From positions 2,572,501-2,636,500 of the forward strand of contig NZ_JAAATZ010000001.1 in the NCBI RefSeq assembly GCF_010119235.1: a stretch of 64,000 nucleotides of DNA, written 5' to 3'. This document shows, in pieces, positions 30,848-41,824 of this stretch. The position numbers and the translations under genes were made by a program. A model generated the notes under the pieces. It was given only the letters and a program-made list of their open reading frames with translations. It ran no database searches and was not told the DNA's origin. This DNA comes from Flavobacterium phycosphaerae (GTDB taxonomy: Bacteria > Bacteroidota > Bacteroidia > Flavobacteriales > Flavobacteriaceae). Each line of letters opens with the position of its first letter. Position 1 is the first letter of the stretch.

Positions 30848-32890
30848 ATGAAAAACTATTACTCGTTATTGCTGATTTTACTAGTAAGTTTCACTACACA
30901 ATCCCAAATTGTCATTATTCCGGATGCTAATTTTAAAAATGCATTAGTCAATACTAATTGTGTTGGGAATAGTACTAATGAATATCTTTCTGATGCTGAT
31001 ACAAATGACGATGGTGAAATTCAGGAAAGTGAAGCCGCAATGGTGATTAAACTAAGCGTTTCGAACCAAGGCATTTCAGACCTTACCGGTATTGAGGCTT
31101 TTACCAGTTTGCAATCTTTGTCTTGCAACGGAAATTCACTTACCAGTCTAACTTTGAATAATTTCATAAACTTACGAGATTTAGGATGTAGTAACAATAA
31201 TATCACGAATCTGAGTATTACCAATTGTTTTAATTTATACTCTTTTAATTGCGCATACAATCCTATGACTACTATAGATTTAAGTTCTACTAAGGTGTAT
31301 AGATTTTATATTGCCAATAACCCTAATTTGACTTATGTCAATATAAAAAATGGATTTCAGACTGACGGTTATTACTCCTTTAAAATGGCTGCAATACCGC
31401 CACCGCCACCAAGTACTTTAATAGAATGTCCTAATTTAGCAACTTTTTGTTGTGATGATTTTGAGGTTTATTATGTTACCCATGACCTTAATTTTGGAGA
31501 GGGTTTAGATCCTTCGGTTAATGTTAATAGTTACTGTAGTTCACTTCCGGGAGGCAGTTTTAATACTATAACCGGTATTATGGCATCAGATTGTGACGGC
31601 GCTAATGTTGGTATACGCAATCAGAAAATAGCGTTTACGGATGGCAGTCAAAACGGTTATGCCTATACGAATTATGCTGGTGGCTATTCTTTTTATACGG
31701 GCCCCAATGCCTTAACGGTAACCCCTCAATTGTCAAACCCGGCTTATTTTTCTGTTACCCCGTTGAATTATGTTTTTAATTTTACAGCTTCAGGCCTTAC
31801 TGAAAATGCTAATTTTTGTCTGACTCCTACTAGTAATCATCCTGATTTAGAGATAATAGCTTATCCCTTGGGCAATTCCCGTCCCGGATTTAATTCGCAA
31901 TACATGCTGACTATTATAAACAAAGGGAACCAAATTCAATCAGGCACTGTTACGTTTACTTTTGATGGATCCATTTTTGACTACGTAGCATCATTTCCTA
32001 CTTCAGACAATTTGACATCAAATACGATTTCGTGGAATATTGTTAATTTTGGTCCTAATCAAAGCAAGAACTTACAACTCGTCCTCAATCTTAATTCGCC
32101 TCAGGAAACTCCGCCTGTTAACCTTGGTGATATTTTAAGTTTTCAGGCAACTATAACTTCAGCACTGCTTGATGATACTCCCAATGATAATCAAATGGAT
32201 TTCAATCAAACTGTGGTGGGTTCATTTGATCCAAATGATAAAACGGTTGTGGAAGGAGAAAGCATAAGCATAGCTAAAATAGGAGACTATTTGCATTATG
32301 TAGTACGTTTTCAAAACACGGGAACAGATTTAGCCGAACAGATTGTTATAAAAGATATGCTTGATGCTAATTTAGATTGGAGTACTTTAGAAATGGTGGC
32401 CAGCAGTCATCCTTATCGAAGTACTTTAACCTCTGGTAATAAATTTGAAGTATTTTATGATGGTATTAATTTACCACCTTCAGCAACAGATGAGGAGGGA
32501 AGTCATGGGTATATAGCTTTCAAAATTAAGCCAAAAAGCACAATAGTTATTGGTGATGTCATAGCCAACACCGCTAATATTTATTTTGATTTTAATTTCC
32601 CGATTGTAACCAATACAGTTACTACATCGGTTGTAGCTTTGGGAACTCCGTCTTTCAATCAAGGGAAATTAGTTACGGTTTATCCTAATCCGGTTAGTGA
32701 CCAATTGCAACTTTCAGTGGCTGCAGGTATTACCGTTAAATCAGTGACCGTTTATAATGCATTAGGACAAAAAGTAATTATGGTTAATAATCAAACGATC
32801 ATTACTATGAACGGCTTAGCCAAAGGTGCTTATTTTGTTGCGGTTGAAACCGATAAAGGAAAAACAATACAGAAGGTTATAAAACTATAA
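30848..32890 (+). CDS. T9SS-exported protein with leucine-rich repeats and conserved C-terminal sorting domain
   Basis: A 680-residue secreted protein. It has a signal peptide (residues 1-19, SFTTQSQ), an N-terminal region with IPDANFKNAL and LRR-like repeats (about 60-190, LTSLTLNN, ITNLSITN), an Ig/DUF11-like part with DUF7619-type motif SFDPNDKTVVEGE near 462-474 and VVRFQNTGTDLAEQIVI, and a type A T9SS sorting domain in the last 75 residues (TVYPNPVSD, GLAKGAYFV, QKVIKL). It is expected to cross the outer membrane via T9SS and be attached or released. Role may be adhesion. Monocistronic; a hairpin terminator follows. Confidence 0.88.
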   Translation: MKNYYSLLLILLVSFTTQSQIVIIPDANFKNALVNTNCVGNSTNEYLSDADTNDDGEIQESEAAMVIKLSVSNQGISDLTGIEAFTSLQSLSCNGNSLTSLTLNNFINLRDLGCSNNNITNLSITNCFNLYSFNCAYNPMTTIDLSSTKVYRFYIANNPNLTYVNIKNGFQTDGYYSFKMAAIPPPPPSTLIECPNLATFCCDDFEVYYVTHDLNFGEGLDPSVNVNSYCSSLPGGSFNTITGIMASDCDGANVGIRNQKIAFTDGSQNGYAYTNYAGGYSFYTGPNALTVTPQLSNPAYFSVTPLNYVFNFTASGLTENANFCLTPTSNHPDLEIIAYPLGNSRPGFNSQYMLTIINKGNQIQSGTVTFTFDGSIFDYVASFPTSDNLTSNTISWNIVNFGPNQSKNLQLVLNLNSPQETPPVNLGDILSFQATITSALLDDTPNDNQMDFNQTVVGSFDPNDKTVVEGESISIAKIGDYLHYVVRFQNTGTDLAEQIVIKDMLDANLDWSTLEMVASSHPYRSTLTSGNKFEVFYDGINLPPSATDEEGSHGYIAFKIKPKSTIVIGDVIANTANIYFDFNFPIVTNTVTTSVVALGTPSFNQGKLVTVYPNPVSDQLQLSVAAGITVKSVTVYNALGQKVIMVNNQTIITMNGLAKGAYFVAVETDKGKTIQKVIKL

Positions 32891-32928
32891 AAAGTAATAC
32901 TTGATGTTTTGCTGCAAACTTATACTAA

Positions 32929-32948
32929 AATCCCGGTGACCCGGGATT
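32929..32948 (+). terminator. hairpin after T9SS protein gene
   Basis: AATCCCGG (32929-32936) and CCGGGATT (32941-32948) form a perfect 8-bp stem with TGAC loop. The T-run is weak (ctttg), so efficiency is uncertain. Confidence 0.65.
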
Positions 32949-33052
32949 CTTTGTTTATAGAGCATAATAACTTTAAAATAATTGCTTTTCTTTTCTATTG
33001 AAATCGAAGAATTGCTTATCTTACATAGTGTTTAGAATTTAAAAAATCACCT

Positions 33053-33646
33053 ATGGAATGGCAATATGTTTTGGTTTTTTTGGGTGCCTTTCTGTTTGAT
33101 GTAGTACCCTTTCCTTTTCCTCCGGCCTTTACTGTAATGGTCTTTCTCCAAATTTATTTTAAGTTGAATATTTGGTTGGTCATCATTATTGGAGTATTTG
33201 GGTCAATATTGGGTCGCTATGTGTTAACCTGTTACATTCCTTATTTGGCCGGTAATTTGTTCATGCCCGATAAAAACGAAGATGTACAGTATTTAGGCAA
33301 AGTATTAAAACAAAAAGGATGGAAAAGTCAATTGGTAATTGTTGCTTATTCCTTGCTGCCTTTACCCACTACACCACTTTTTGTTGCTGCGGGAATGGCC
33401 AAAATGCGACCAATTTATATCATACCGGCCTTCTTTATAGGGAAGTTCACCAGTGATGCTTTATTGGTACACTTGGGCAAATATGGTACTGAGAATACCG
33501 AAAAAATATTGCACAGTGCGGTTTCATGGCAATCTTTTCTCAGCTTAGCCGTAGGGTTATTGCTTATCAGCGCGTTACTCTTTATTGATTGGCGTTCTCT
33601 GATACAAAGAAAAGAATTCAAACTAAATTTCAGAATCTGGAAGTAA
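33053..33646 (+). CDS. VTT/DedA-like membrane protein
   Basis: A 197-residue polytopic protein with about five hydrophobic segments. The arrangement FPFPPAFTVMVF, then GSILGRYVLTCYIPYLAG, then LLPLPTTPLFVAAGMAKMRPIYIIPAFFIGKF recalls the SNARE-associated/VTT (DedA, YqaA) fold, where the Pro-rich and Gly/Arg segments form re-entrant loops used in lipid scrambling or transport. The similarity is at pattern level only. The gene is isolated between a T9SS protein gene and katG. Confidence 0.65.
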   Translation: MEWQYVLVFLGAFLFDVVPFPFPPAFTVMVFLQIYFKLNIWLVIIIGVFGSILGRYVLTCYIPYLAGNLFMPDKNEDVQYLGKVLKQKGWKSQLVIVAYSLLPLPTTPLFVAAGMAKMRPIYIIPAFFIGKFTSDALLVHLGKYGTENTEKILHSAVSWQSFLSLAVGLLLISALLFIDWRSLIQRKEFKLNFRIWK

Positions 33647-33833
33647 GTACGATAGGGAAGAATACCCTTTTTTAAAATAGCTTTCAAATCTGAATTATTC
33701 AATTTACAGATAGTTGTTTCTGTGATAAAAAATAATGATTTGCACTACCAACTATAGTTTTTATCTATTAATAAAACAATTTAGATAAGGTATCAATTGG
33801 TAAATTAGCTTAACTAGTTTATAAACAAAATAA

Positions 33834-36053
<2,220 letters not shown>

Positions 36054-36073
36054 CCAATATTAATAATACAATG

Positions 36074-36106
36074 AAAAAAGGTGGCCTGCTTTAGACCACC
36101 TTTTTT
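36074..36106. terminator. bidirectional terminator between katG and APC permease
   Basis: AAAAAAGGTGG (36074-36084) pairs with CCACCTTTTTT (36096-36106); an A-run and a T-run flank the stem, serving both convergent genes. Confidence 0.92.
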
Positions 36107-38022
36107 TATGCTTTATTCAATTTACTGTTTTTATGACTAAACCCAAAGTAAATAGTAAGCCCTACGAGTAACCAACCCGTAAAGTATATCCAGTTCCAAA
36201 TGCTTAATTCTGCCATCATATACAAACAACAAACCAATCCGAGTAATGGAATTAAAGAAAGATTTTGTTTCCATGACCAAATAGCAAAACCAACCAAAGA
36301 GAGTAGAAAAATCCACATAGGAATTTTGTGTTTGAACAAACTGAAACCACTTTCGTATTTCAAAGATTGATCTATAGGAAGCGAATCAACCACTTGTTTG
36401 TAGGTAGTTTCGTTTTCGTTTAAGGAGCTTAATAGAGCTTCTAAATCGGTAGTTTCGGTAGTTGGATTTTGGGCCACCAAATACGCATATACTTGCTTGG
36501 CTTGTTCTTTATCCAATGAGGTTACAATATCGGCCGGAGCATTGACTTGTTTCTCATTAGTTAAAAAATCCATGGTAGCCTGTTTGTTTACCGTAAAGGC
36601 AATAAATGCACCAACAAGCATAAGTAGCGGAAATACAAATTTAGAGTTGATATAAGGCGTTTTAAATTTCCCTCTCGGAATGTCCTTTTTATTTTGCAGT
36701 ACCAAAACTCCAGCACAAACTAATACAAAGGCAAATAAAGTTCCGATGCTGCATAAGTCGGTCACCATAGTTAAATTCAAAAACAAAGCAGGAATGGCTA
36801 CTACAAATCCGGTAACAATGGTGGCATACGAAGGCGTGTGGTATTTTGGATGTACTTTTGAAAATCGTTTGGGTAACAATCCATCACGACTCATACTCAT
36901 CCAAATACGAGGTTGTCCCATTTGAAATACCAATAATACACTCGCCATAGCTACTACGGCACTCACAGCGATAATGCCCGACATCCATTTTAAATTCAGT
37001 TTATCAAATACAAAAGCTAAAGGATCACCAACGTTTAAGTCGGCGTAATTAACCATACCGGTTAGGACTAGAGCAATCACAACATACAGTATAGTACAAA
37101 TGATAATCGCCCACATCATCCCTTTTGGTAAATCACGTTGCGGGTCTTTACATTCTTCCGCTGTGGTAGAAATAGCATCAAAACCGATATAAGCAAAGAA
37201 CACCGCAGACACCCCTTTAAGGATGCCGCTTACGCCATTAGGAGCGAAGGGATGCCAATTGGCTGTGTCTACATAAAATATTCCTACTGCTATGACCAAC
37301 AGTATGATACATAACTTTACCACAACCATAAGATTACTGGCATTACGGGATTCTTTCATTCCTCGGTATACCAAATAAGTAATTACAATTATGATGAGTA
37401 AAGCCGGTAAATCAGCCACTAAGTGAAAAGAGCCAATGGTTGGAGCTGTTGTCCAGGCAGTGTAAGCGGCTTGCAATCCTTCGGATAAATTTTCGAAAGA
37501 TTTGCCTCCCTGCATCAGGGCTGTAGCATCTTTAAATCCGTTTGAAGCTGTCAGATAATCCATTTGAACCCATTGTGGCAGATGAATTCCTCCGCTTTCG
37601 AGCAATCCGGTAAAGTAATCACTCCAAGATATGGCTACGGTAATATTTCCAATAGCATACTCCATAATCAAAGCCCAGCCAATAATCCAAGCGATAATTT
37701 CACCAAAAGCTACATAAGAATACGTATAAGCACTTCCTGAAACGGGTACCATAGAAGCAAATTCAGCATAAGCAAATGCCGCAAAGCTACAGGCAATAGC
37801 TGTGAAAATAAACAAGAATATAACGGCCGGTCCTCCATCAGCACTGGCTTTTCCGATGGTACTGAAAATACCGGCTCCTATGATGGCTGCAATTCCAAAT
37901 GCGGTTAAATCTCTGGCCGTTAAATGTTTGCCAAGAGCCTGATGCCCGTCGGCTTCATTTTTAGCGACCTGGTTTAGAATATCCTGAACAGTTTTTTTTC
38001 GGAACAGATTGGAGAAATTCAT
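36106..38022 (-). CDS. APC-family amino acid permease
   Basis: A 638-residue permease of the amino acid-polyamine-organocation superfamily, cationic amino acid transporter (YhdG/CAT) type. The first helix carries the substrate-binding GIAAIIGAGIFSTIG (about 42-56), followed by AFAYAEFASMVPVSGSAYTYSYV. About 12-14 transmembrane segments are visible, with a soluble insertion near residues 480-560 between helices that contains no known domain. It imports amino acids by cation coupling; the exact substrate is uncertain. Single gene, divergent from the peroxiredoxin gene. Confidence 0.9.
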   Translation of the reverse strand: MNFSNLFRKKTVQDILNQVAKNEADGHQALGKHLTARDLTAFGIAAIIGAGIFSTIGKASADGGPAVIFLFIFTAIACSFAAFAYAEFASMVPVSGSAYTYSYVAFGEIIAWIIGWALIMEYAIGNITVAISWSDYFTGLLESGGIHLPQWVQMDYLTASNGFKDATALMQGGKSFENLSEGLQAAYTAWTTAPTIGSFHLVADLPALLIIIVITYLVYRGMKESRNASNLMVVVKLCIILLVIAVGIFYVDTANWHPFAPNGVSGILKGVSAVFFAYIGFDAISTTAEECKDPQRDLPKGMMWAIIICTILYVVIALVLTGMVNYADLNVGDPLAFVFDKLNLKWMSGIIAVSAVVAMASVLLVFQMGQPRIWMSMSRDGLLPKRFSKVHPKYHTPSYATIVTGFVVAIPALFLNLTMVTDLCSIGTLFAFVLVCAGVLVLQNKKDIPRGKFKTPYINSKFVFPLLMLVGAFIAFTVNKQATMDFLTNEKQVNAPADIVTSLDKEQAKQVYAYLVAQNPTTETTDLEALLSSLNENETTYKQVVDSLPIDQSLKYESGFSLFKHKIPMWIFLLSLVGFAIWSWKQNLSLIPLLGLVCCLYMMAELSIWNWIYFTGWLLVGLTIYFGFSHKNSKLNKA

Positions 38023-38198
38023 AGTTTAATGGGTTTGGTTGAAAGCTTTCCCGCAAAGGGTTTGATTTCAACAAATATATAAAACTCTGCCAATGTTTTG
38101 CCACTATAGCTTTTTTTGGAAAAATTATCAAATAAGAACTGACTATAAAAAAATAATGAAATATGATGAAAATCATGTGCAAGACTAAGGAGATTTAG

Positions 38199-38206
38199 TA
38201 GTTTTG
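38199..38206 (+). promoter_or_regulatory. -7 promoter box of peroxiredoxin gene
   Basis: TAGTTTTG matches TAnnTTTG, 39 bp upstream of the ATG. A -33 TTTG is not seen, so an activator may be needed. Confidence 0.45.
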
Positions 38207-38245
38207 CGCCATCAAAAAAAATATAACATTTAAACCTTATACATT

Positions 38246-38881
38246 ATGTCATTAGTAGGAAAGAAATTCCCAAGTATTACGGTAGACGCTATCTCATTTA
38301 TGGGAGAAAATTTAAGAATTAACGTTTTAGAAGAAGCGACAAAAAACAACAAAAAAGTGATTTTGTTCTGGTATCCAAAGGATTTTACTTTTGTTTGTCC
38401 AACCGAATTACACGCTTTTCAGGCAGCTATAGAAGAATTTGAAAAAAGAAATACTATGGTAATTGGTGCTTCTTGTGATACTAACGAAGTACATTTTGCT
38501 TGGTTGAATACACCAAAAAATCAAGGAGGAATTGAAGGGGTTAAGTACCCGATTTTGGCTGATACTACCCGTAATCTAGCGGCTGCTTTAGATATTTTAG
38601 ATGCGGAATGGGTTTATGACGCTGAGTTGAATGATGAGATTTTAGAAGGTTCTAACGTAACCTTCAGAGCCACTTATTTACTTGATGAAACAGGAAAAAT
38701 TTTCCACGAAAGTGTAAACGATATGCCTTTAGGAAGAAATGTAAATGAGTATTTAAGATTAATCGATGCTTATACACACGTACAAACCGTTGGAGAAGTT
38801 TGTCCGGCAAACTGGCAAAAAGGAGAAGAGGCTATGCATGCTGACCGAAACAGTACAGCGGCTTATTTGAGTCATAATTAA
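38246..38881 (+). CDS. 2-Cys peroxiredoxin (AhpC/Prx1 type)
   Basis: A 211-residue typical 2-Cys peroxiredoxin. The peroxidatic Cys is C51 in DFTFVCPTE and the resolving Cys is C186 in GEVCPANW, in the C-terminal arm of the partner subunit. It reduces hydrogen peroxide and organic peroxides in the cytosol. The C-terminal tail beyond the resolving Cys is short, resembling robust, less overoxidation-sensitive forms. It is close to katG (2.2 kb) but separately transcribed, ending at a strong terminator. It may share peroxide control with katG; no OxyR site was identified. Confidence 0.94.
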   Translation: MSLVGKKFPSITVDAISFMGENLRINVLEEATKNNKKVILFWYPKDFTFVCPTELHAFQAAIEEFEKRNTMVIGASCDTNEVHFAWLNTPKNQGGIEGVKYPILADTTRNLAAALDILDAEWVYDAELNDEILEGSNVTFRATYLLDETGKIFHESVNDMPLGRNVNEYLRLIDAYTHVQTVGEVCPANWQKGEEAMHADRNSTAAYLSHN

Positions 38882-38897
38882 TTGTTCATTGAATGAT

Positions 38898-38927
38898 AAA
38901 AAAACGTCCCAATCGGGACGTTTTTTT
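38898..38927. terminator. bidirectional terminator after peroxiredoxin gene
   Basis: Perfect stem AAAAAAACGTCCC (38898-38910) and GGGACGTTTTTTT (38915-38927) with an AATC loop, shared with the convergent DoxX-like gene whose last codons it overlaps. Confidence 0.93.
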
Positions 38928-39300
38928 ATGGGGTAAAAACCGACTTATAGTTGTTCCAGTAGCGGTAAATTAAAAACATATTACCTAGGAAAAGTCCAAT
39001 GGCTATAGGCAAAGTTGCCGGTGCCATGAAATAATTGATTAGTAAAATGTTTAGGGTTACCGGTAAAATAACAATATTGGCCAGAGTTACATATTTCCCT
39101 GAAACATACGATAAGCCACACAACAATTCAACAGCTTTTGCCAAGGGCATCAAATAAACAGAAGCAATTAACCCTGTGTTAAAGGCTTTGAAATTTCCGG
39201 TCGCTTCGGTTTCGGGAGTTAATTTTAAAAAGAAACTGATAGAAGCAAACAATAAAAATAATCCGATTAAGACTCTGATAATAATGGTAGTGATTTTCAT
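38926..39300 (-). CDS. DoxX-like small membrane protein
   Basis: A 124-residue protein when started at the ATG at 39300 (MKITTIIIRVLIG); a longer frame to 39366 runs through the promoter and is not used. Four hydrophobic segments with the DoxX/DUF-like pattern LLFASISFFLKL, LIASVYLMPLAKAVELLCGL and VILPVTLNILLINYF. DoxX-type proteins are small membrane proteins sometimes linked to redox or respiration. A -7 box TAACTTTG and a dyad lie directly upstream. Confidence 0.75.
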   Translation of the reverse strand: MKITTIIIRVLIGLFLLFASISFFLKLTPETEATGNFKAFNTGLIASVYLMPLAKAVELLCGLSYVSGKYVTLANIVILPVTLNILLINYFMAPATLPIAIGLFLGNMFLIYRYWNNYKSVFTP

Positions 39301-39302
39301 GA

Positions 39303-39337
39303 TTGATAGTTTTTTGATTAATGTACTATCAAAGTTA
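39303..39337 (-). promoter_or_regulatory. DoxX-like gene promoter with dyad
   Basis: On the minus strand the -7 box TAACTTTG is at 39330-39337. An 8-bp dyad TTGATAGT (39303-39310) and ACTATCAA (39325-39332), spacer 14, spans the region from -7 box to start codon, suggesting a repressor site or a 5' hairpin. Confidence 0.4.
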
Positions 39338-39398
39338 AACAAAAAAATACCAAAGGCAGAAACCAATGGTATTTATTTAACATTCAGACAACTACGAT

Positions 39399-40304
39399 TT
39401 ATTTTTTCAGTAATTTTTTATAAGCAATATAACCCAAAACCGCAATAAGCAGTAACGACCAAAGCTGCGCTACAAAAGCAATAATGCTTTCCAACATATA
39501 CCAACCGGTTTTCAGGCTATCCCATAGTTGTAAACCGATATGAGGTCTGTAAGCATTGGAACTTTTTTCATTGGCTACTAATTCTTTTTTAACCGTTTCT
39601 CTTTGGTACAAATACAAAGTCACGGTGCTGTACTGTACTTGATCTTGCAAAGAAAGATTTTGTATTACCGTGTCGTCGCTTTCAGTGGCTCTATCAAGTG
39701 CTTTGTCTTCGGCAGTGGTGATGTCATTTAGTTTTTTGCCTTTAGTGTCAATGCCTTTCTCCAACCGTTTTTGGCTGTTGGTAATACGTTTTTGAGCCAA
39801 TTTATTTGACAATAATTGTAAAGAGACATCATCGGCTTTAATCAGACGACTGTCCAGAAAATCAATTTCTTTGGTCATGGCGGTCAAAACAGAATCTAAT
39901 TGAGTGTTAGGAACGCGAAGTGTAATGGTGTTGTCAACGGTGTAACGCGTGGTTTCTAAAGTACTGTCTTGACTCACTTGGGTTTCATCGTGCTCGTTAA
40001 CAGTGCTTTTTAAATCGGTAAAAGTGATAAACCCACCGTGTTGCCCAACAATCTTCTCAATAGCGTAAGTCGATTTAGCTACGTTCTTCACTTTGAATTT
40101 TAAATCGGCCGTCCGAACAAATTTTCGTTCCGGTTGTTTTTTCTGAAGAATAGCATTTGAAGAGTTGGTCTCAACAGCGGTACTGTCGGCAAGGGTAGTT
40201 GTTTTACCTTCTGCGGAGGCTTCCGCATTGTTGTCAGCTTGTTTACAGGCAAAGACCAATCCGAATAGGAGCAATGCCAAAGTCAATTTTGATAAGTGTT
40301 TCAT
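39399..40304 (-). CDS. DUF4349 lipoprotein
   Basis: A 301-residue lipoprotein when started at the ATG at 40304: signal MKHLSKLTLALLLFGLVFAC with the lipobox Cys at about residue 20, a low-complexity linker, the DUF4349 domain (about 60-255) with RTADLKFKVKNVAKSTYAIE, FDLD-like strand TLRVPNTQLDSVLTAM and a coiled coil around 150-200, then one C-terminal transmembrane helix (about 270-292) and KKLLKK. Family function is unknown; members are thought to sit in the inner membrane with the coiled coil outside. A longer start at 40316 is also possible. Confidence 0.88.
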   Translation of the reverse strand: MKHLSKLTLALLLFGLVFACKQADNNAEASAEGKTTTLADSTAVETNSSNAILQKKQPERKFVRTADLKFKVKNVAKSTYAIEKIVGQHGGFITFTDLKSTVNEHDETQVSQDSTLETTRYTVDNTITLRVPNTQLDSVLTAMTKEIDFLDSRLIKADDVSLQLLSNKLAQKRITNSQKRLEKGIDTKGKKLNDITTAEDKALDRATESDDTVIQNLSLQDQVQYSTVTLYLYQRETVKKELVANEKSSNAYRPHIGLQLWDSLKTGWYMLESIIAFVAQLWSLLLIAVLGYIAYKKLLKK

Positions 40305-40464
40305 TTTTTCATTCATTTTAAATGTTAGTAATAGAGTTTTCCCTGTCAGTGGATAATCATGCAAAAGACAAAGTGTAGTTTTCTATCAATACTAAAATGA
40401 ATTACGGGTTAAATGCTATAATCATTCCTACTAAAAAGCGTGCCAAAATTTTCAGCTTTGTGGT

Positions 40465-40497
40465 TTTGTGCCGAGAATTATTTTTATCGTAATTTTG
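40465..40497 (+). promoter_or_regulatory. pabB-tilS-dsbD promoter
   Basis: -33 TTTG at 40465-40468 and -7 box TAATTTTG at 40490-40497, 21 nt apart. The predicted start of transcription is about 15 nt before the TTG start codon of pabB. Confidence 0.6.
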
Positions 40498-40519
40498 AGA
40501 ACCTTAAAAAACCAAATTC

Positions 40520-41803
40520 TTGAGAACCATTCTTTCAAAAAAAATTGACCATCCCGAAGCTTTCAAAAACCAATTGCTGGGTTGGGCGCAGCAGTTTAGA
40601 GAAGTAGTTTTTTTGGATTCTAATACGTATCACCAGCAGTATTCTGACTATGATTATGTTTTGGCAGTGGATGCTTTTACTGCTGTAAAAACAGATTATC
40701 ACAATGCTTTTGAAGACTTGAAACAATACCAGCAACAAACTAAAGATTGGTTGTTTGGCTATTTGGCCTATGATATGAAAAATGACGTTGAGCCATTGCA
40801 GTCTGATAATTTTGACGGATTGGAGTTTCCTGATTTGTTTTTCTTCCAACCCAAGAAATTGTTTTTGGTAAAAAGGGATGAAGTCGAAATTCAGTATTTG
40901 CATTTATGTGATGATGAAATAGAAAGCGATTTCTCAGCACTTCAAAACCATTTACCTTTTGCCATTGAACATTCACCATTGAGCATTAAGCAACGAATTT
41001 CGAAAGAAAGCTATCTTCAAAAAGTAACCGAAATGCTGGAGCATATTCATCGCGGCGACATTTATGAGGCTAACTTTTGCATGGAATTTTATGCCGAAAA
41101 TGCTACTATAAATCCGTTAGAAATTTACCGGAAGCTGAATAGTATTTCTAAACCACCGTTTGCGACTTATTTTAAAAACAACCACCATTTTTTACTTTCT
41201 GCTTCGCCAGAACGTTATATACGAAAAGAAGGAAGTAAAGTTATTTCCCAGCCGATTAAAGGAACGGCTAAGCGTTTTACAGAGGCTGTTTCAGATGAAA
41301 AATCAAAAATCGAATTAGCAAATAATCCAAAAGAACGCTCCGAAAATATTATGATTGTTGATTTGGTTCGCAACGATTTATCGCATACCGCCACCAAAGG
41401 GTCAGTAGTAGTCGAAGAATTATGCGCTGTTTATTCTTTTGAGCAAGTCCACCAAATGATTTCCACCATAGTTTCCGAAGTGGACAATACTACCGCTCCG
41501 GTTGAAATTCTCAGAACCACTTTTCCTATGGGTAGTATGACCGGTGCTCCAAAAATATCGGCCATGAAAATCATAGAGGAACTCGAAGAAACAAAACGTG
41601 GCTTGTATAGTGGCGCCGTTGGCTATTTTAAACCCAATGGTGACTTTGATTTCAACGTTGTTATCCGAAGTATTTTATACAATGCCCCAAAGCAGTATTT
41701 ATCATTTTCTGTGGGTAGTGCTATCACTTCCTTATCAGTTCCTGAGCAAGAGTATGCCGAATGCTTGTTAAAGGCTAAAGCTATGTTTGAAGTCCTACAA
41801 TAG
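40520..41803 (+). CDS. pabB: aminodeoxychorismate synthase component I (chorismate-binding)
   Basis: A 427-residue chorismate-utilising enzyme. Family motifs are in order: IHRGDIYEANFCMEFYA near residues 175-190, PFATYFKN, SASPERYIRKEGSKVISQPIKGTAKR near 232-255 in two blocks, DLVRNDLSHTATKGSV near 279, and GSMTGAPKISAMKIIEELE near 339. It forms 4-amino-4-deoxychorismate for folate synthesis together with a PabA glutaminase that is not nearby. The start is the TTG at 40520, close behind a good promoter; no in-frame ATG exists upstream. It is first in a tight operon with tilS and dsbD. Confidence 0.9.
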   Translation: MRTILSKKIDHPEAFKNQLLGWAQQFREVVFLDSNTYHQQYSDYDYVLAVDAFTAVKTDYHNAFEDLKQYQQQTKDWLFGYLAYDMKNDVEPLQSDNFDGLEFPDLFFFQPKKLFLVKRDEVEIQYLHLCDDEIESDFSALQNHLPFAIEHSPLSIKQRISKESYLQKVTEMLEHIHRGDIYEANFCMEFYAENATINPLEIYRKLNSISKPPFATYFKNNHHFLLSASPERYIRKEGSKVISQPIKGTAKRFTEAVSDEKSKIELANNPKERSENIMIVDLVRNDLSHTATKGSVVVEELCAVYSFEQVHQMISTIVSEVDNTTAPVEILRTTFPMGSMTGAPKISAMKIIEELEETKRGLYSGAVGYFKPNGDFDFNVVIRSILYNAPKQYLSFSVGSAITSLSVPEQEYAECLLKAKAMFEVLQ

Positions 41804-41824
41804 AAATAATTACTACTTTTGATT

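Noticed and set aside
33739..33762. katG promoter from TTTG and TAGTTTTT
   Set aside because: The two boxes are only 12 nt apart and the second lacks the final G, so it does not fit the spacing seen at the better promoters in this window.
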